Source: JBLZUR01 sp048565625
GTDB taxonomy: Bacteria > Pseudomonadota > Alphaproteobacteria > Sphingomonadales > Sphingomonadaceae
NCBI RefSeq assembly: GCF_048565625.1
Contig: NZ_JBLZUR010000002.1
Coordinates: 1,302,001 to 1,366,000 of the forward strand
Direction: 5' to 3'
DNA: 64,000 nt
A program made the translations under genes and the position numbers. The notes under the pieces were generated by a model, which was not told where the DNA came from, made no database searches, and saw only the letters and a program-made list of their open reading frames with translations. Shown in pieces: positions 44,730-53,876 of the stretch (its first letter is position 1; every line of letters starts with the position of its first letter).

Positions 44730-45329
44730 ATGATGGCGCATCGTGCAAAAAAAGCCTTGTTATCGGAAGTTGCCGAAATTTCGGCGGGCCATCCCTTACG
44801 GTCGGGAGTGGATGGATTTCCCTTGGGCGACGTCGGTGTCATCCAGATGCGGAATGTCGATCCTGAGACAGGCATCGACTGGGGGAATGTCTCCCGCATC
44901 GAACTTCCGCCGGCGAGGCGGACTGAATTCTTGACCTCCCAGGATGTTATTTTTTCTCCGCGGGGCGTCCGTACCTATGCTGTGCCCTTGGATCCACCGC
45001 CGTTTCAGACGGTATGCTCTCCGCAATTTTTTGTCCTGCGGCCTCGCGGGACTGAACTGGATCCCCGCTTTTTGGCATGGCAGATCAACCAAGCCCCGAC
45101 GCAGGAATACCTACAGCGTGAGGCAACGGGCTCGCATATTTTGAACATCCGCCGCGAGGTCATCGAGCGCTTGGAGATCGTGATCCCCTCGCGCTCCCAG
45201 CAGGCCGCGATCGTCGCCTTCGCCGATGCCGCCGCGCACGAGAAACGCCTGCTCACCGGTCTTATCGAGAACCGACAGCAACAAATGAACGCGCTTGCCG
45301 CCAGGTTGCGCGCGTACGACGAGGAGTAG
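44730..45329 (+). CDS. Half-size type I restriction specificity (HsdS-like) protein
   Basis: A 199-residue protein with one target-recognition domain (SEVAEISAGHPLRSGVDGFP near the start; SPRGVRTYAVPLDPP in the middle; ATGSHILNIRREVIERLEIV at the end). One conserved helix follows (SRSQQAAIVAFADAAAHEKR). A full HsdS has two such units, and one is encoded at 46837. This protein could dimerise to form a second specificity or compete with the full subunit. Start: the first of two ATGs at 44730; an upstream frame to 44694 has no support. It is two bases before hsdM. Confidence 0.8.
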   Translation: MMAHRAKKALLSEVAEISAGHPLRSGVDGFPLGDVGVIQMRNVDPETGIDWGNVSRIELPPARRTEFLTSQDVIFSPRGVRTYAVPLDPPPFQTVCSPQFFVLRPRGTELDPRFLAWQINQAPTQEYLQREATGSHILNIRREVIERLEIVIPSRSQQAAIVAFADAAAHEKRLLTGLIENRQQQMNALAARLRAYDEE

Positions 45330-45331
45330 AA

Positions 45332-46837
45332 ATGCCCAAGGCCATCAAACAAGAAGACATCAACCGCGCCGTCTGGGCTGCCTGCGACACCTTCCGCGGC
45401 ACGGTCTCGGCAGACATCTACAAGGACTACGTTCTGACGCTGCTGTTCCTCAAGTACATCAGCGACGTCTGGCAGGACCATTACGACGGTTACCAAAAAC
45501 AGTACGGCGATACCCCCGATCTGATCGCCGAGCTGATGCGCAGCGAGCGGTTCGTCCTTCCGGAGGGCGCCAGCTTCTATGCCCTCTACGACCGGCGCCA
45601 CGAGCCCGGGAACGGCGAGCGCATCGACAAGGCGCTGCACGCCATCGAAGACGCTAACATCGGCAAGCTGCGCGATGTCTTCCAGGACATCAGCTTCAAC
45701 TCCAACAAGCTGGGCGAGGAGAAGCAGAAGAACGACCTCCTGCGACATCTCCTGGAGGATTTCGCCAAGCCCGAGCTGAACATGCGCCCTTCGCGCATCG
45801 GCAACCTCGACGTGATCGGCAATGCCTACGAGTTCCTGATCAAGAACTTCGCGTCGGATGCTGGGCGCAAGGCTGGCGAGTTCTACACGCCCCCCGAAGT
45901 GTCAGCCCTGATGGCCGAGATCATGGACATGACCGAGGGCGAGGAGGCTTGCGATCCCGCCTGCGGCTCCGGCTCGCTCCTGATGAAGTGCGGACAGCGA
46001 GTGCAGGCGAAATACGGGACCAAAAAGTACGCCCTGTACGGCCAGGAATCGATCGGCAGCACCTGGGCGCTGGCCAAGATGAACATGTTCCTCCACGGCG
46101 AGGACAACCACCGGATCGAGTGGGGCGACACGATCCGTAATCCCAAGCTGCTCGACGGCGAGGATGCGCTGAAGCACTTCGACGTGGTGGTGGCCAACCC
46201 GCCATTCAGCCTGGACAAGTGGGGCCACGACACAGCCGAGCACGACCGCTTCGGCCGCTTCCGGCGGGGCCTGCCGCCCCGCACCAAGGGAGACTACGCC
46301 TTCATCCTGCACATGGTGGAGACCATGAAGCCGCGTACCGGGCGCATGGCGGTGGTCGTGCCCCACGGCGTCCTGTTCCGAGGCGGCAGCGAGGGTGTGA
46401 TCCGCCGCAAGCTGATCGAGGAGAACCTCCTCGAAACGGTGATCGGCCTGCCGGAGAAGCTGTTCTACGGCACCGGCATCCCGGCGGCGATCCTGGTCCT
46501 ACGCAAGGCCAAGGCCGATCGGAACGTCCTGTTCATCGACGCTTCGCGCGAGTTCAGGTCGGGCAAGAACCAGAACCAGCTGACCGACGGCAACATTCGC
46601 AAGATCGTCGAGACCTGCCACGCCCGCGCCGAGGCGCCGAGGTACGCTCACCTGGCGACGCCGGAGGAGATTTCAGGCAACGACTTCAACCTCAACATCC
46701 CGCGTTACGTCGACACCTTCGAGGAGGAGGCGGAGATCGACCTGGTCGCCGTCCGCGCCGAGAGGCTGCGCCTGAAGGAGGAGTTGGAAGAGCTGGAGGG
46801 GAAGATGGAAGGCTACCTCAAGGAGCTCGGCTACTGA
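45332..46837 (+). CDS. hsdM: Type I restriction-modification DNA methyltransferase subunit
   Basis: A 501-residue N6-adenine methyltransferase. The helical N-terminal domain (NRAVWAACDTFRG, YKDYVLTLLFLKYISDVW) is followed by AGEFYTPPEVSALMAEI, the SAM motif DPACGSGSLLM and the catalytic NPPF in VVVANPPFSLDKWG. It ends in a coiled coil (ERLRLKEELEELEGKMEGYL). It works with the S subunit to methylate the recognition site. Its stop overlaps the hsdS start (TGATG). Confidence 0.95.
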   Translation: MPKAIKQEDINRAVWAACDTFRGTVSADIYKDYVLTLLFLKYISDVWQDHYDGYQKQYGDTPDLIAELMRSERFVLPEGASFYALYDRRHEPGNGERIDKALHAIEDANIGKLRDVFQDISFNSNKLGEEKQKNDLLRHLLEDFAKPELNMRPSRIGNLDVIGNAYEFLIKNFASDAGRKAGEFYTPPEVSALMAEIMDMTEGEEACDPACGSGSLLMKCGQRVQAKYGTKKYALYGQESIGSTWALAKMNMFLHGEDNHRIEWGDTIRNPKLLDGEDALKHFDVVVANPPFSLDKWGHDTAEHDRFGRFRRGLPPRTKGDYAFILHMVETMKPRTGRMAVVVPHGVLFRGGSEGVIRRKLIEENLLETVIGLPEKLFYGTGIPAAILVLRKAKADRNVLFIDASREFRSGKNQNQLTDGNIRKIVETCHARAEAPRYAHLATPEEISGNDFNLNIPRYVDTFEEEAEIDLVAVRAERLRLKEELEELEGKMEGYLKELGY

Positions 46838-48123
46838 TGACCGAAGTCTCCAAGGCCTCTGCCTACCCCAAGTCGGTGCAACCTGGCCTGCCCCGCCTCG
46901 GCGTCACGCCGCCGGGATGGTCGCGCGGGCCGCTCTCCGAGCATCTGTTCGAAGAGGCACGGCCGGTGAAAATGGCCGATGACGAAATCTATGACCTTGT
47001 GACGGCGAAGCGTTCGCGTGGCGGCGTCGTGCTGCGCGAGCGGCTGAAAGGCAAGGAAATCGCGGTCAAGAGTCAGTTCCGGCTCAAGGCCGGGGACTTT
47101 TTGATCTCGAAGCGCCAGATCGTGCATGGGGCGTGTGGGATCGTGCCACCCGAACTCGACGGCGCCATCGTGTCGAACGAGTATGCTGTGCTCCGGGCGC
47201 GCCCCTCGTTGAACCTCCAGTTCCTGAATTGCCTGGCCCATTCGATCTACTTTCAGCAAACCTGCTTCCACTCCAGCATCGGCGTTCACGTCGAGAAGAT
47301 GATCTTCAAGCTCGAAGACTGGCTGAGGTGGGATTTCGATCTGCCGCCTGCTCGCGATCAGCGCCGGATCGCAGAAATCCTCGCCACCTGGGACCAGGCC
47401 ATCGGGACCGTTGAGGCCCTGATCGCCAACGCCCGCGAGCAGAAGGCGGCGCTGATGCAGGCGCTGCTGAGCGGCGAGCGCCGCTTGCCGGGGTTCACCG
47501 GAGCTTGGTCCACACAGCGCCTCTCCGATGTGGCGGATATCATCGTCTCAAACGTCGACAAGAAGTCTCGTCCAGGCGAGCGCGCGGTGCGTCTCTGCAA
47601 CTACACAGATGTCTACGCCTCAGACCGTATCGAGAGCGATCAGGCGTTTATGCCTGCCACGGCGTCGAGCGCTCAGATTGAGCGGTTTGGGTTGTGCGTT
47701 GGTGACGTCGTGATCACCAAGGACTCTGAAACACCTGGGGACATCGCCGTTCCGAGTTACGTCGCATCGACCAGTCCGGACTTGGTGTGCGGCTATCACT
47801 TGGCGATCCTCCGTCCCAGGACCGCAGACGGCCAGTTTCTGAAGTATCTACTGGAACAGCCGGTCAGCCGGCAATATTTCGCGTCCCGCGCCAATGGGGC
47901 GACGCGGTTTGGGCTGACGGTGGGCGCAATCGAGGAGACCCCGGTCACAATTCCGCAGTTGGACGAGCAGCAGGCCATCGGCGAAGTCGTTCGCGTAGCG
48001 GAATTGAGCTTGTGCCGCCTGACCGCCCAGCTTGCCGACCTTCGTCAGGAGAAGGCCGCGCTCATGCAGCAACTGCTGACCGGAAAGCGACGGGTTGGCG
48101 CGCCGCAGAGCGAGGCAGCATGA
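46837..48123 (+). CDS. hsdS: Type I restriction-modification specificity subunit
   Basis: A 428-residue HsdS with two target-recognition domains (about residues 20–165 and 225–375). Each is followed by a conserved helix (RRIAEILATWDQAIGTVEAL; AIGEVVRVAELSLCRLTAQL) ending in EQKAALMQALLSGERRLPG and QEKAALMQQLLTGKRR. The two helices form the coiled coil that spaces the half-sites. It sets the sequence recognised by HsdM and HsdR. It overlaps hsdM upstream and the DUF6119 gene downstream. Confidence 0.93.
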   Translation: MTEVSKASAYPKSVQPGLPRLGVTPPGWSRGPLSEHLFEEARPVKMADDEIYDLVTAKRSRGGVVLRERLKGKEIAVKSQFRLKAGDFLISKRQIVHGACGIVPPELDGAIVSNEYAVLRARPSLNLQFLNCLAHSIYFQQTCFHSSIGVHVEKMIFKLEDWLRWDFDLPPARDQRRIAEILATWDQAIGTVEALIANAREQKAALMQALLSGERRLPGFTGAWSTQRLSDVADIIVSNVDKKSRPGERAVRLCNYTDVYASDRIESDQAFMPATASSAQIERFGLCVGDVVITKDSETPGDIAVPSYVASTSPDLVCGYHLAILRPRTADGQFLKYLLEQPVSRQYFASRANGATRFGLTVGAIEETPVTIPQLDEQQAIGEVVRVAELSLCRLTAQLADLRQEKAALMQQLLTGKRRVGAPQSEAA

Positions 48124-49772
48124 GTAAGGGGGGCAACAAGAGCCGGTCGTTCTCGATCTTCCTGCTGAAGTCGGAGGTGAAGGCGCCAGTGGATGCGCTG
48201 AAAGCCGGGCACGCTCTTAAGGACACCATCAAGGGCGAGGGGCTACCGGAGGGAGCGATCCTCTACGTCCTCGACACCGACCCCCGGCCGATCTGGTGGG
48301 CCGGCTACTTCGGCTTGGCCGCCAAGCTGGAGCAGATGTCCAAGGGCGCGTTGGTGTTCCTTCCCGTCAAGGGCCGTTGGTTCGCGCTCTCCTTCGGCCA
48401 CGTGAGCCACTACCTCGAAGACGAAAAGTACGAGCACGACTTCGGCCTGCGGGTCACGCTGAACGCTGTCGATCCCGACCTGATCCGCAGCACCGACATC
48501 CTGCAGCCCAGCGGCGCCAAGCGCCAACGCATCCAGCTTCCCGCGCCCGGCGACCTGACTCTATTCGATTTCGACCAGGACAGCACGATCCTGAAAAGCC
48601 TGACCGGCAAAGTGAAAGATCCGGCCCTGAAGGACCTGTGCCGCAACATCACGGGCGCCGCGAATGTGAGGATCAGTACGGACAAGGCGTCCGGCGATCT
48701 ATCGGCCGTGTGCGCCACACTGCTCGATCTCTACGGCAAGAGCACTTACGCCACGAGTTTCCCGGCTCTGCTGAACGTGTCGCCGGTGCGCGATCCGGCG
48801 ATTAGCAAGGTGCTCAACGGAAAGCTGCTCGACGCGCTGCATGCCAAGGACGACGGCGTCGTGCTGACCGTCCCGGAAATCCAGGACTTCAATTCCAATT
48901 TCGGCGTGAGCTACGCTGGCGCCGGTGGTGGCAAGGTGTCAGACGATGCCGATATAGACGACTACTTCCGGTACCTCGACGACCATGACGAGGACCCCGC
49001 GGCACTGACGCTGGACGACCTCAAAAAGCACCGCCTTCTCGTCACCAACGAAGACGGGTCACTCACCCACGCGGAATACAAGATCTTGCGGTGTCTCCTG
49101 TTCGATACGGATCACAATGGCGTGGCCTATCACCTGCGCGAAGGCCAATGGTACGAGGTCAAGCAGTCGTTCATCGACGATCTGAAGGCCTATCTCGATC
49201 CCAAGATCACGGCCACGACCTTGCCCAACTACAACCACACGAGCGAGGGCGCCTACAATAAGGCGGCGGCCACAGCCGCGCGCTTGTGCCTCGACACCAC
49301 GAGCATCGCGCCGGCTGGACAGAAGGCCGTCGAGCCCTGCGACCTGTTCGAAGTGGTCAATGGCGCCGCGGTGCTTCATCACGTCAAGCTGAAGACCCTG
49401 TCGGGTTCGTTGAGCCACCTGTTCAACCAGGGCGTCAACGCGGTCTGGCTGATTCGTGACGAGCCTAAGGCGAAGGTCAAGCTGAAGGCGCTGCTCACAA
49501 GCAAGGCGCCCGCTGGTTCAGACGCCGCGTTTCACAAGCCGCTGGACGACGACACGCTGAAGGTCGTGTTCGGTGTCGTTACGACTAAGGCGCCTGGCGA
49601 CAAGTCCAAGAACCTGCCGCTTTTCTCGCGCATCAGCTTGCGGCGCGCGTTCAAGGATCTCCAAGTCATGGGCATCGAGGCCGAACTGTGCTTCATCCCG
49701 GATAAATCCCCGCCCAAGGCGGCTAAGGCCAAGACGCGCAAGCCGCGAACTAAAAAGGCCGCCACGCCGTGA
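48120..49772 (+). CDS. DUF6119 / TIGR04141 family protein
   Basis: A 550-residue protein matching the sporadically distributed TIGR04141 family. The markers are FSIFLLKSEVKAPVDALK, PIWWAGYFGLAAKLEQ, RWFALSFGHVSHYL, the strongly conserved DFGLRVTLNAVDPDLIRSTD, and later AEYKILRCLLFDTDHNG and HHVKLKTLSGSLSHLFNQG. The C-terminus is a Lys-rich tail (KAAKAKTRKPRTKKAATP) that could touch nucleic acid. The function is unknown; the family tends to occur in accessory and defence regions. The ATG overlaps the hsdS stop and its own stop overlaps the hsdR GTG, so it is built into the operon. Confidence 0.85.
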   Translation: MSKGGNKSRSFSIFLLKSEVKAPVDALKAGHALKDTIKGEGLPEGAILYVLDTDPRPIWWAGYFGLAAKLEQMSKGALVFLPVKGRWFALSFGHVSHYLEDEKYEHDFGLRVTLNAVDPDLIRSTDILQPSGAKRQRIQLPAPGDLTLFDFDQDSTILKSLTGKVKDPALKDLCRNITGAANVRISTDKASGDLSAVCATLLDLYGKSTYATSFPALLNVSPVRDPAISKVLNGKLLDALHAKDDGVVLTVPEIQDFNSNFGVSYAGAGGGKVSDDADIDDYFRYLDDHDEDPAALTLDDLKKHRLLVTNEDGSLTHAEYKILRCLLFDTDHNGVAYHLREGQWYEVKQSFIDDLKAYLDPKITATTLPNYNHTSEGAYNKAAATAARLCLDTTSIAPAGQKAVEPCDLFEVVNGAAVLHHVKLKTLSGSLSHLFNQGVNAVWLIRDEPKAKVKLKALLTSKAPAGSDAAFHKPLDDDTLKVVFGVVTTKAPGDKSKNLPLFSRISLRRAFKDLQVMGIEAELCFIPDKSPPKAAKAKTRKPRTKKAATP

Positions 49773-52700
49773 CGCGAACCCCCGATACCGCTGAAATCTA
49801 TTCCTCCCACGTCCCGGCGCTCGCGACGCTTGTGACCATGGGCTGGGGCTACATGCCGCCGGCCGAGTGCATGGCCGAGCGCGGCGGCCCCCAGGGCGTG
49901 CTGCTGGTGCCAATGCTGGTGGAGGAGCTGCGGCGGCGGACCTTCGAGTACAAAGGCAAGACCTATCCGCTATCGACTAACGCCATCGACCAGATCGTGC
50001 GCGAGCTCTCCTCGCCCGCGCTGAACGAGGGCCTGCTGACCGCCAACGAGCGGATCTACAACGCCCTGACCCTTGGCGTGACCGTCACCGAGTTCGTGGA
50101 CGGCAAGCGTCACAGCGTCACCGTGCCGATCGTCGATTGGAGCCGGCCCCTAGCCAACCGCTTCACGGTTACGGAGGAGGTAGAACTGCTCGCCACGAGC
50201 GGAGTGCATACCCGCCGGCCAGACATCGTCGGCTACGTCAACGGCATTCCGCTCCTTGTGATCGAGGCTAAGCGGCCCGACAGCGGCAACCCGAACAAGG
50301 CCATGGTGGACGAAGGCATCAGCCAGATGATCCGCAACCAGGGCCAGGACGAGATCCCAGAGCTGTTCGCCTATGCCCAGCTGCTGGTTTCCATCGGCAT
50401 GACCGATGGTCTTTACGGCACAACACGGACGCCCAAGAAGTTTTGGGCGCGTTGGCGGGAGGAGGTGCTGGACGAGGCGCATTTCAAGGCGATCAAGAAT
50501 CAGGCGCTCGAGACCGACCCACGCGAGGCTCTGCTGCGTAATCGCCTATCCGAAGTGAAGGCGCACTTCGCCAGCCTATGGAGCGAACAGCAGGAGGTCA
50601 CCGGCCAGGACCGGCTGCTGATCAGTCTGTGCTCGCCCGAGAGGCTGCTCGACTTCACTCGCACCTTCATGCTGTTCGACCGCAAGGCAGGGAAGATCGC
50701 GGCGCGTCACCAGCAGTATTTCGGCATTAAGGCGTTGCTCGAGCGGGTTCGCACCCTGCGCCCCGACGGCGGGCGCGAGGGCGGGGTGATCTGGCACACC
50801 ACCGGTTCGGGCAAGAGCTTCACCATGGTGCTGCTTTGCAAGGCGCTCTTGCTGGATGAGGCGCTCAAGAACTGTCGCGTGGTGGTGGTGACCGACCGCC
50901 GCGACCTGGAAAAACAGCTGGCTGGCAACTTCCTGACCGGCGGTGCCTTCGGCTCGGGCCTGGCGGATAAGGACGGCGCTAAGGCCAAGGCATCGTCTGG
51001 CCGCGACCTAGCGCGCCGCATCGGCAAGGGTGCCGAGCGGATCATCTTCACCATCATCAACAAGTTCGCCAGCGCCTCGAAGCTGCCCGAGTGCCACAAC
51101 GACAGCGCCGACATGATCGTGCTGGTCGACGAGGGCCATCGCAGCCAGGGCGGCGAGAACCACGAGCGGATGCGCCAGGCCCTCCCCAAGGCCAGCTACA
51201 TCGCTTTCACCGGCACGCCGCTGCTGAAGGACGACAAGACCGCGAGCAAGTTCGGCCGGATCATCCACGCCTACACCATGCGCGACGCGGTCAGCGACGG
51301 CACGGTGACGCCGCTGCTCTATGAAGAGCGCCGGCCAGTCCTCGACATCAACGACGCGGCCATCGACAAATGGTTCGAGAAGATCACGCTGGGCCTCTCC
51401 GAGAAGCAGCAGAGCGACCTGAAGGCGAAGTACGGCAAGAAGGGGCCGGTCTATGGCTCCGGCAACCGGATCGACCTGATTGCGTGGGACATCGCCGTCC
51501 ACTTCAAGACCAACTTCAAGGACCTGGACCTGGGCCTGAAAGGCCAGATCGCCACCGACAGCAAGCTTTCGGCCATTCGCTACAAGAAGGCGCTGGACGC
51601 CACGGGCCTGGTCAGCAGCGCCATCGTCATCTCCTCGCCCGACACCCGCGAGGGGCACGAGGAGGTGGACGAGTCCGAGCTGCCCGAGGTTTTGCAATGG
51701 TGGAAGGACACCGTCACGGGCAATCCAGAGGACTACGAGAAGGCCGTCATCGAGGACTTCTCTACCGAGGGTAAGCCCGATCTGCTGATCGTGGTCGACA
51801 AGCTGCTGACCGGCTTCGATGAGCCGCGTAATGCGGTGCTCTACATCGATAAGCCACTGAAGCAGCACAACCTGATCCAGGCCATCGCCAGGGTGAACCG
51901 CCTGCACGAGCAAAAGAAGTTTGGCCTGTTGATCGACTACCGCGGCATCCTTGCGGAGTTGGATTCGGCACTAACCCAGTACCAAAACCTAGCCGACCAG
52001 ACGCAGGGAGGCTTCGATATCGACGACATCGACAGCCTCTACGCCAACGTCAGCACCGAGTACAAAAAGCTGCCGGCCCTGCACGAGACGCTGTGGGCCA
52101 TCTTCGCGAGCGTCCGCAATCGTAGCGACATCGAACAATACCGCCAGGTGCTGGTGCCGCGCTATGTGGACGACGAGCCGGGCGTGTCGACCGACGTCCA
52201 CCAGAAGGTGCGCGAGGACTTCTACGAGGCTCTGACTGCGTTCGGGATGACCTTGCGCACCGCGCTGGCCACCCGTTCGTTCTTCGAGGACGGCGCCTTT
52301 TCCGAGGCTCAGATCGCCGCCTACAAGCGCGACCTGAAGTTCTTCTCCAATCTGCGCCGCATGGCGAAGCAGGACGCCCACGAGACCGTCGATTTCAACG
52401 CTTACGAGAACCAGATCCGCAAGATCGTTGACCGCTACGTGATCGGCGAGGACGTCGTGTCCGACGGCAACCTGCTCGTCGTTAACGACCTGTCCAAGCA
52501 AGCACCGGAGGAGTGGAGCGAGGAGAAAACCCGGAACGAGACAGACATCATCCGCACACGCCTGACCCGCACGATCGAGCAGGACCTAGTCGAAGATCCC
52601 TATGCCCAGCGACACTTCTCGGAGCTGCTGAAAGCCGCTATCGCCGAGGCCTCGGCACTGTTCGATCACCCGCTCAAGCAGTACGCGATTTTCAAGGACA

Positions 52701-53041
52701 TTGAGGAACAGGTCGTCGAGCGGAAAGTCGACGGCACGCCGGCCGCACTCAACGCCAAACGCCACGCCACTGCATACTTTGGCATCATCCGCTTAGCCGT
52801 CGGCGAGGGGCGCGCGTTGGGTCCCGACATTGACGCTTTCGCTGCCGCAGCGCTGGACATCGACGGCATGGTGCAGACGGCTGTGGCGGAGAACTCGCTC
52901 AACCCTGCCAATGTCGAAGCCGCGATCCGTAAAGCGGTTCTTCCTCGGCTGTTCTCGCTCACAGGACTGGACCTCGCTCGTTCTATCACCGACCAAGTGG
53001 TCGAGGTGACCCGAGTGGGCCTGTCGCGGGACGCCGCGTGA
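49769..53041 (+). CDS. hsdR: Type I restriction endonuclease subunit R
   Basis: A 1090-residue motor-nuclease. The N-terminal PD-(D/E)xK nuclease motif is seen in RPDIVGYVNGIPLLVIEAKR. The SF2 translocase has Walker A (HTTGSGKSFTMVLL), DExH (MIVLVDEGHRSQGG), motif III (YIAFTGTPLLKDD) and motif VI (LIQAIARVNRLHEQKKFG). The helical C-terminus binds HsdM/HsdS. It cuts foreign DNA after translocation. The GTG start overlaps the DUF6119 stop (GTGA). The gene is intact. Confidence 0.95.
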   Translation: MTRTPDTAEIYSSHVPALATLVTMGWGYMPPAECMAERGGPQGVLLVPMLVEELRRRTFEYKGKTYPLSTNAIDQIVRELSSPALNEGLLTANERIYNALTLGVTVTEFVDGKRHSVTVPIVDWSRPLANRFTVTEEVELLATSGVHTRRPDIVGYVNGIPLLVIEAKRPDSGNPNKAMVDEGISQMIRNQGQDEIPELFAYAQLLVSIGMTDGLYGTTRTPKKFWARWREEVLDEAHFKAIKNQALETDPREALLRNRLSEVKAHFASLWSEQQEVTGQDRLLISLCSPERLLDFTRTFMLFDRKAGKIAARHQQYFGIKALLERVRTLRPDGGREGGVIWHTTGSGKSFTMVLLCKALLLDEALKNCRVVVVTDRRDLEKQLAGNFLTGGAFGSGLADKDGAKAKASSGRDLARRIGKGAERIIFTIINKFASASKLPECHNDSADMIVLVDEGHRSQGGENHERMRQALPKASYIAFTGTPLLKDDKTASKFGRIIHAYTMRDAVSDGTVTPLLYEERRPVLDINDAAIDKWFEKITLGLSEKQQSDLKAKYGKKGPVYGSGNRIDLIAWDIAVHFKTNFKDLDLGLKGQIATDSKLSAIRYKKALDATGLVSSAIVISSPDTREGHEEVDESELPEVLQWWKDTVTGNPEDYEKAVIEDFSTEGKPDLLIVVDKLLTGFDEPRNAVLYIDKPLKQHNLIQAIARVNRLHEQKKFGLLIDYRGILAELDSALTQYQNLADQTQGGFDIDDIDSLYANVSTEYKKLPALHETLWAIFASVRNRSDIEQYRQVLVPRYVDDEPGVSTDVHQKVREDFYEALTAFGMTLRTALATRSFFEDGAFSEAQIAAYKRDLKFFSNLRRMAKQDAHETVDFNAYENQIRKIVDRYVIGEDVVSDGNLLVVNDLSKQAPEEWSEEKTRNETDIIRTRLTRTIEQDLVEDPYAQRHFSELLKAAIAEASALFDHPLKQYAIFKDIEEQVVERKVDGTPAALNAKRHATAYFGIIRLAVGEGRALGPDIDAFAAAALDIDGMVQTAVAENSLNPANVEAAIRKAVLPRLFSLTGLDLARSITDQVVEVTRVGLSRDAA

Positions 53042-53766
53042 TGCGCCTGACGCTTCGCTACGGCGCCCGCACGGCCGAATATGACGTCCATGAATCCGCG
53101 CGCCTCACTGCGAAGTTGCGCATTCACGTTGAGCCAGGCGGCGCTTTCACGGTGGAGGCTCCAGTCGGCACGCCCGAGACGAAGATTCGCGCCGGCGTCC
53201 AGAAGCGCGCGCGTTGGATCATGGACCACATCGAGCGCTTTGAGGACTACCGACGTCACGCCCTGGCGCGCGACTACTCCAGCGGAGAAACGCACTTCTA
53301 CCTCGGCCGCCGCTACAAGCTGAAGGTCATCGCCGACCCCAGTGCCAAGCGCTCCCTACGTCTCATCGCTGGCCGCCTGGAAGTGATCGCGCCCAAAGGG
53401 GACGCAACCGACGTTCGGCTCGCCCTACAACGCTGGTATCGACAAAGTGCTCTGGCCTATTTCACCTCGCGCATCACCCGTATGGCCGTCGACCTGCCAT
53501 GGATAGACGTCGCGCCCCCGATTAAGCTGCTCACAATGAAGCGCTACTGGGGTAGCTGCTCACCGAAAGGTGCCGTTACCCTGAACCCAGCTCTGATCAA
53601 GGCGCCGGCCCACTGCGTTGAGTATGTCCTTCTCCACGAGCTTTGCCACCTCGCCGAACATAACCACAGCCCGCGCTTTTACGCACTTCTCGACCGTCAC
53701 ATGCCGGATTGGCGCGCGGCGAAGGGCGAGTTGGACGGGTTGTCTGAGATGCTTTTGGTAACCTGA
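53041..53766 (+). CDS. YgjP-like zinc metallopeptidase (DUF45/M48)
   Basis: A 241-residue protein with the YgjP signature: MKRYWGSCSPKGAVTLNPAL, the zinc motif HELCHLAEHNHSPRFYALLD (HExxH with a third His) and a C-terminal helix. Genes of this family are often found after hsdR, but their task there is not established. The ATG overlaps the hsdR stop (TGATG); a GTG one codon earlier is possible. Confidence 0.9.
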   Translation: MRLTLRYGARTAEYDVHESARLTAKLRIHVEPGGAFTVEAPVGTPETKIRAGVQKRARWIMDHIERFEDYRRHALARDYSSGETHFYLGRRYKLKVIADPSAKRSLRLIAGRLEVIAPKGDATDVRLALQRWYRQSALAYFTSRITRMAVDLPWIDVAPPIKLLTMKRYWGSCSPKGAVTLNPALIKAPAHCVEYVLLHELCHLAEHNHSPRFYALLDRHMPDWRAAKGELDGLSEMLLVT

Positions 53767-53876
53767 AGGGGCTTCTGCCTGACACCTTGGCCGATGGCCG
53801 GGCGGCGAGCCGATGCTGTTCCCCCACGGTCGCAAACGCGGGCGTGGCGCCTGCGAGAAAAAGCTCAACAGCAATC

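Noticed and set aside
44730..45329. The short HsdS as a truncated pseudogene
   Set aside because: The frame is intact, it ends just before the hsdM start and keeps a full recognition domain plus helix, so a functional half-subunit is more likely.
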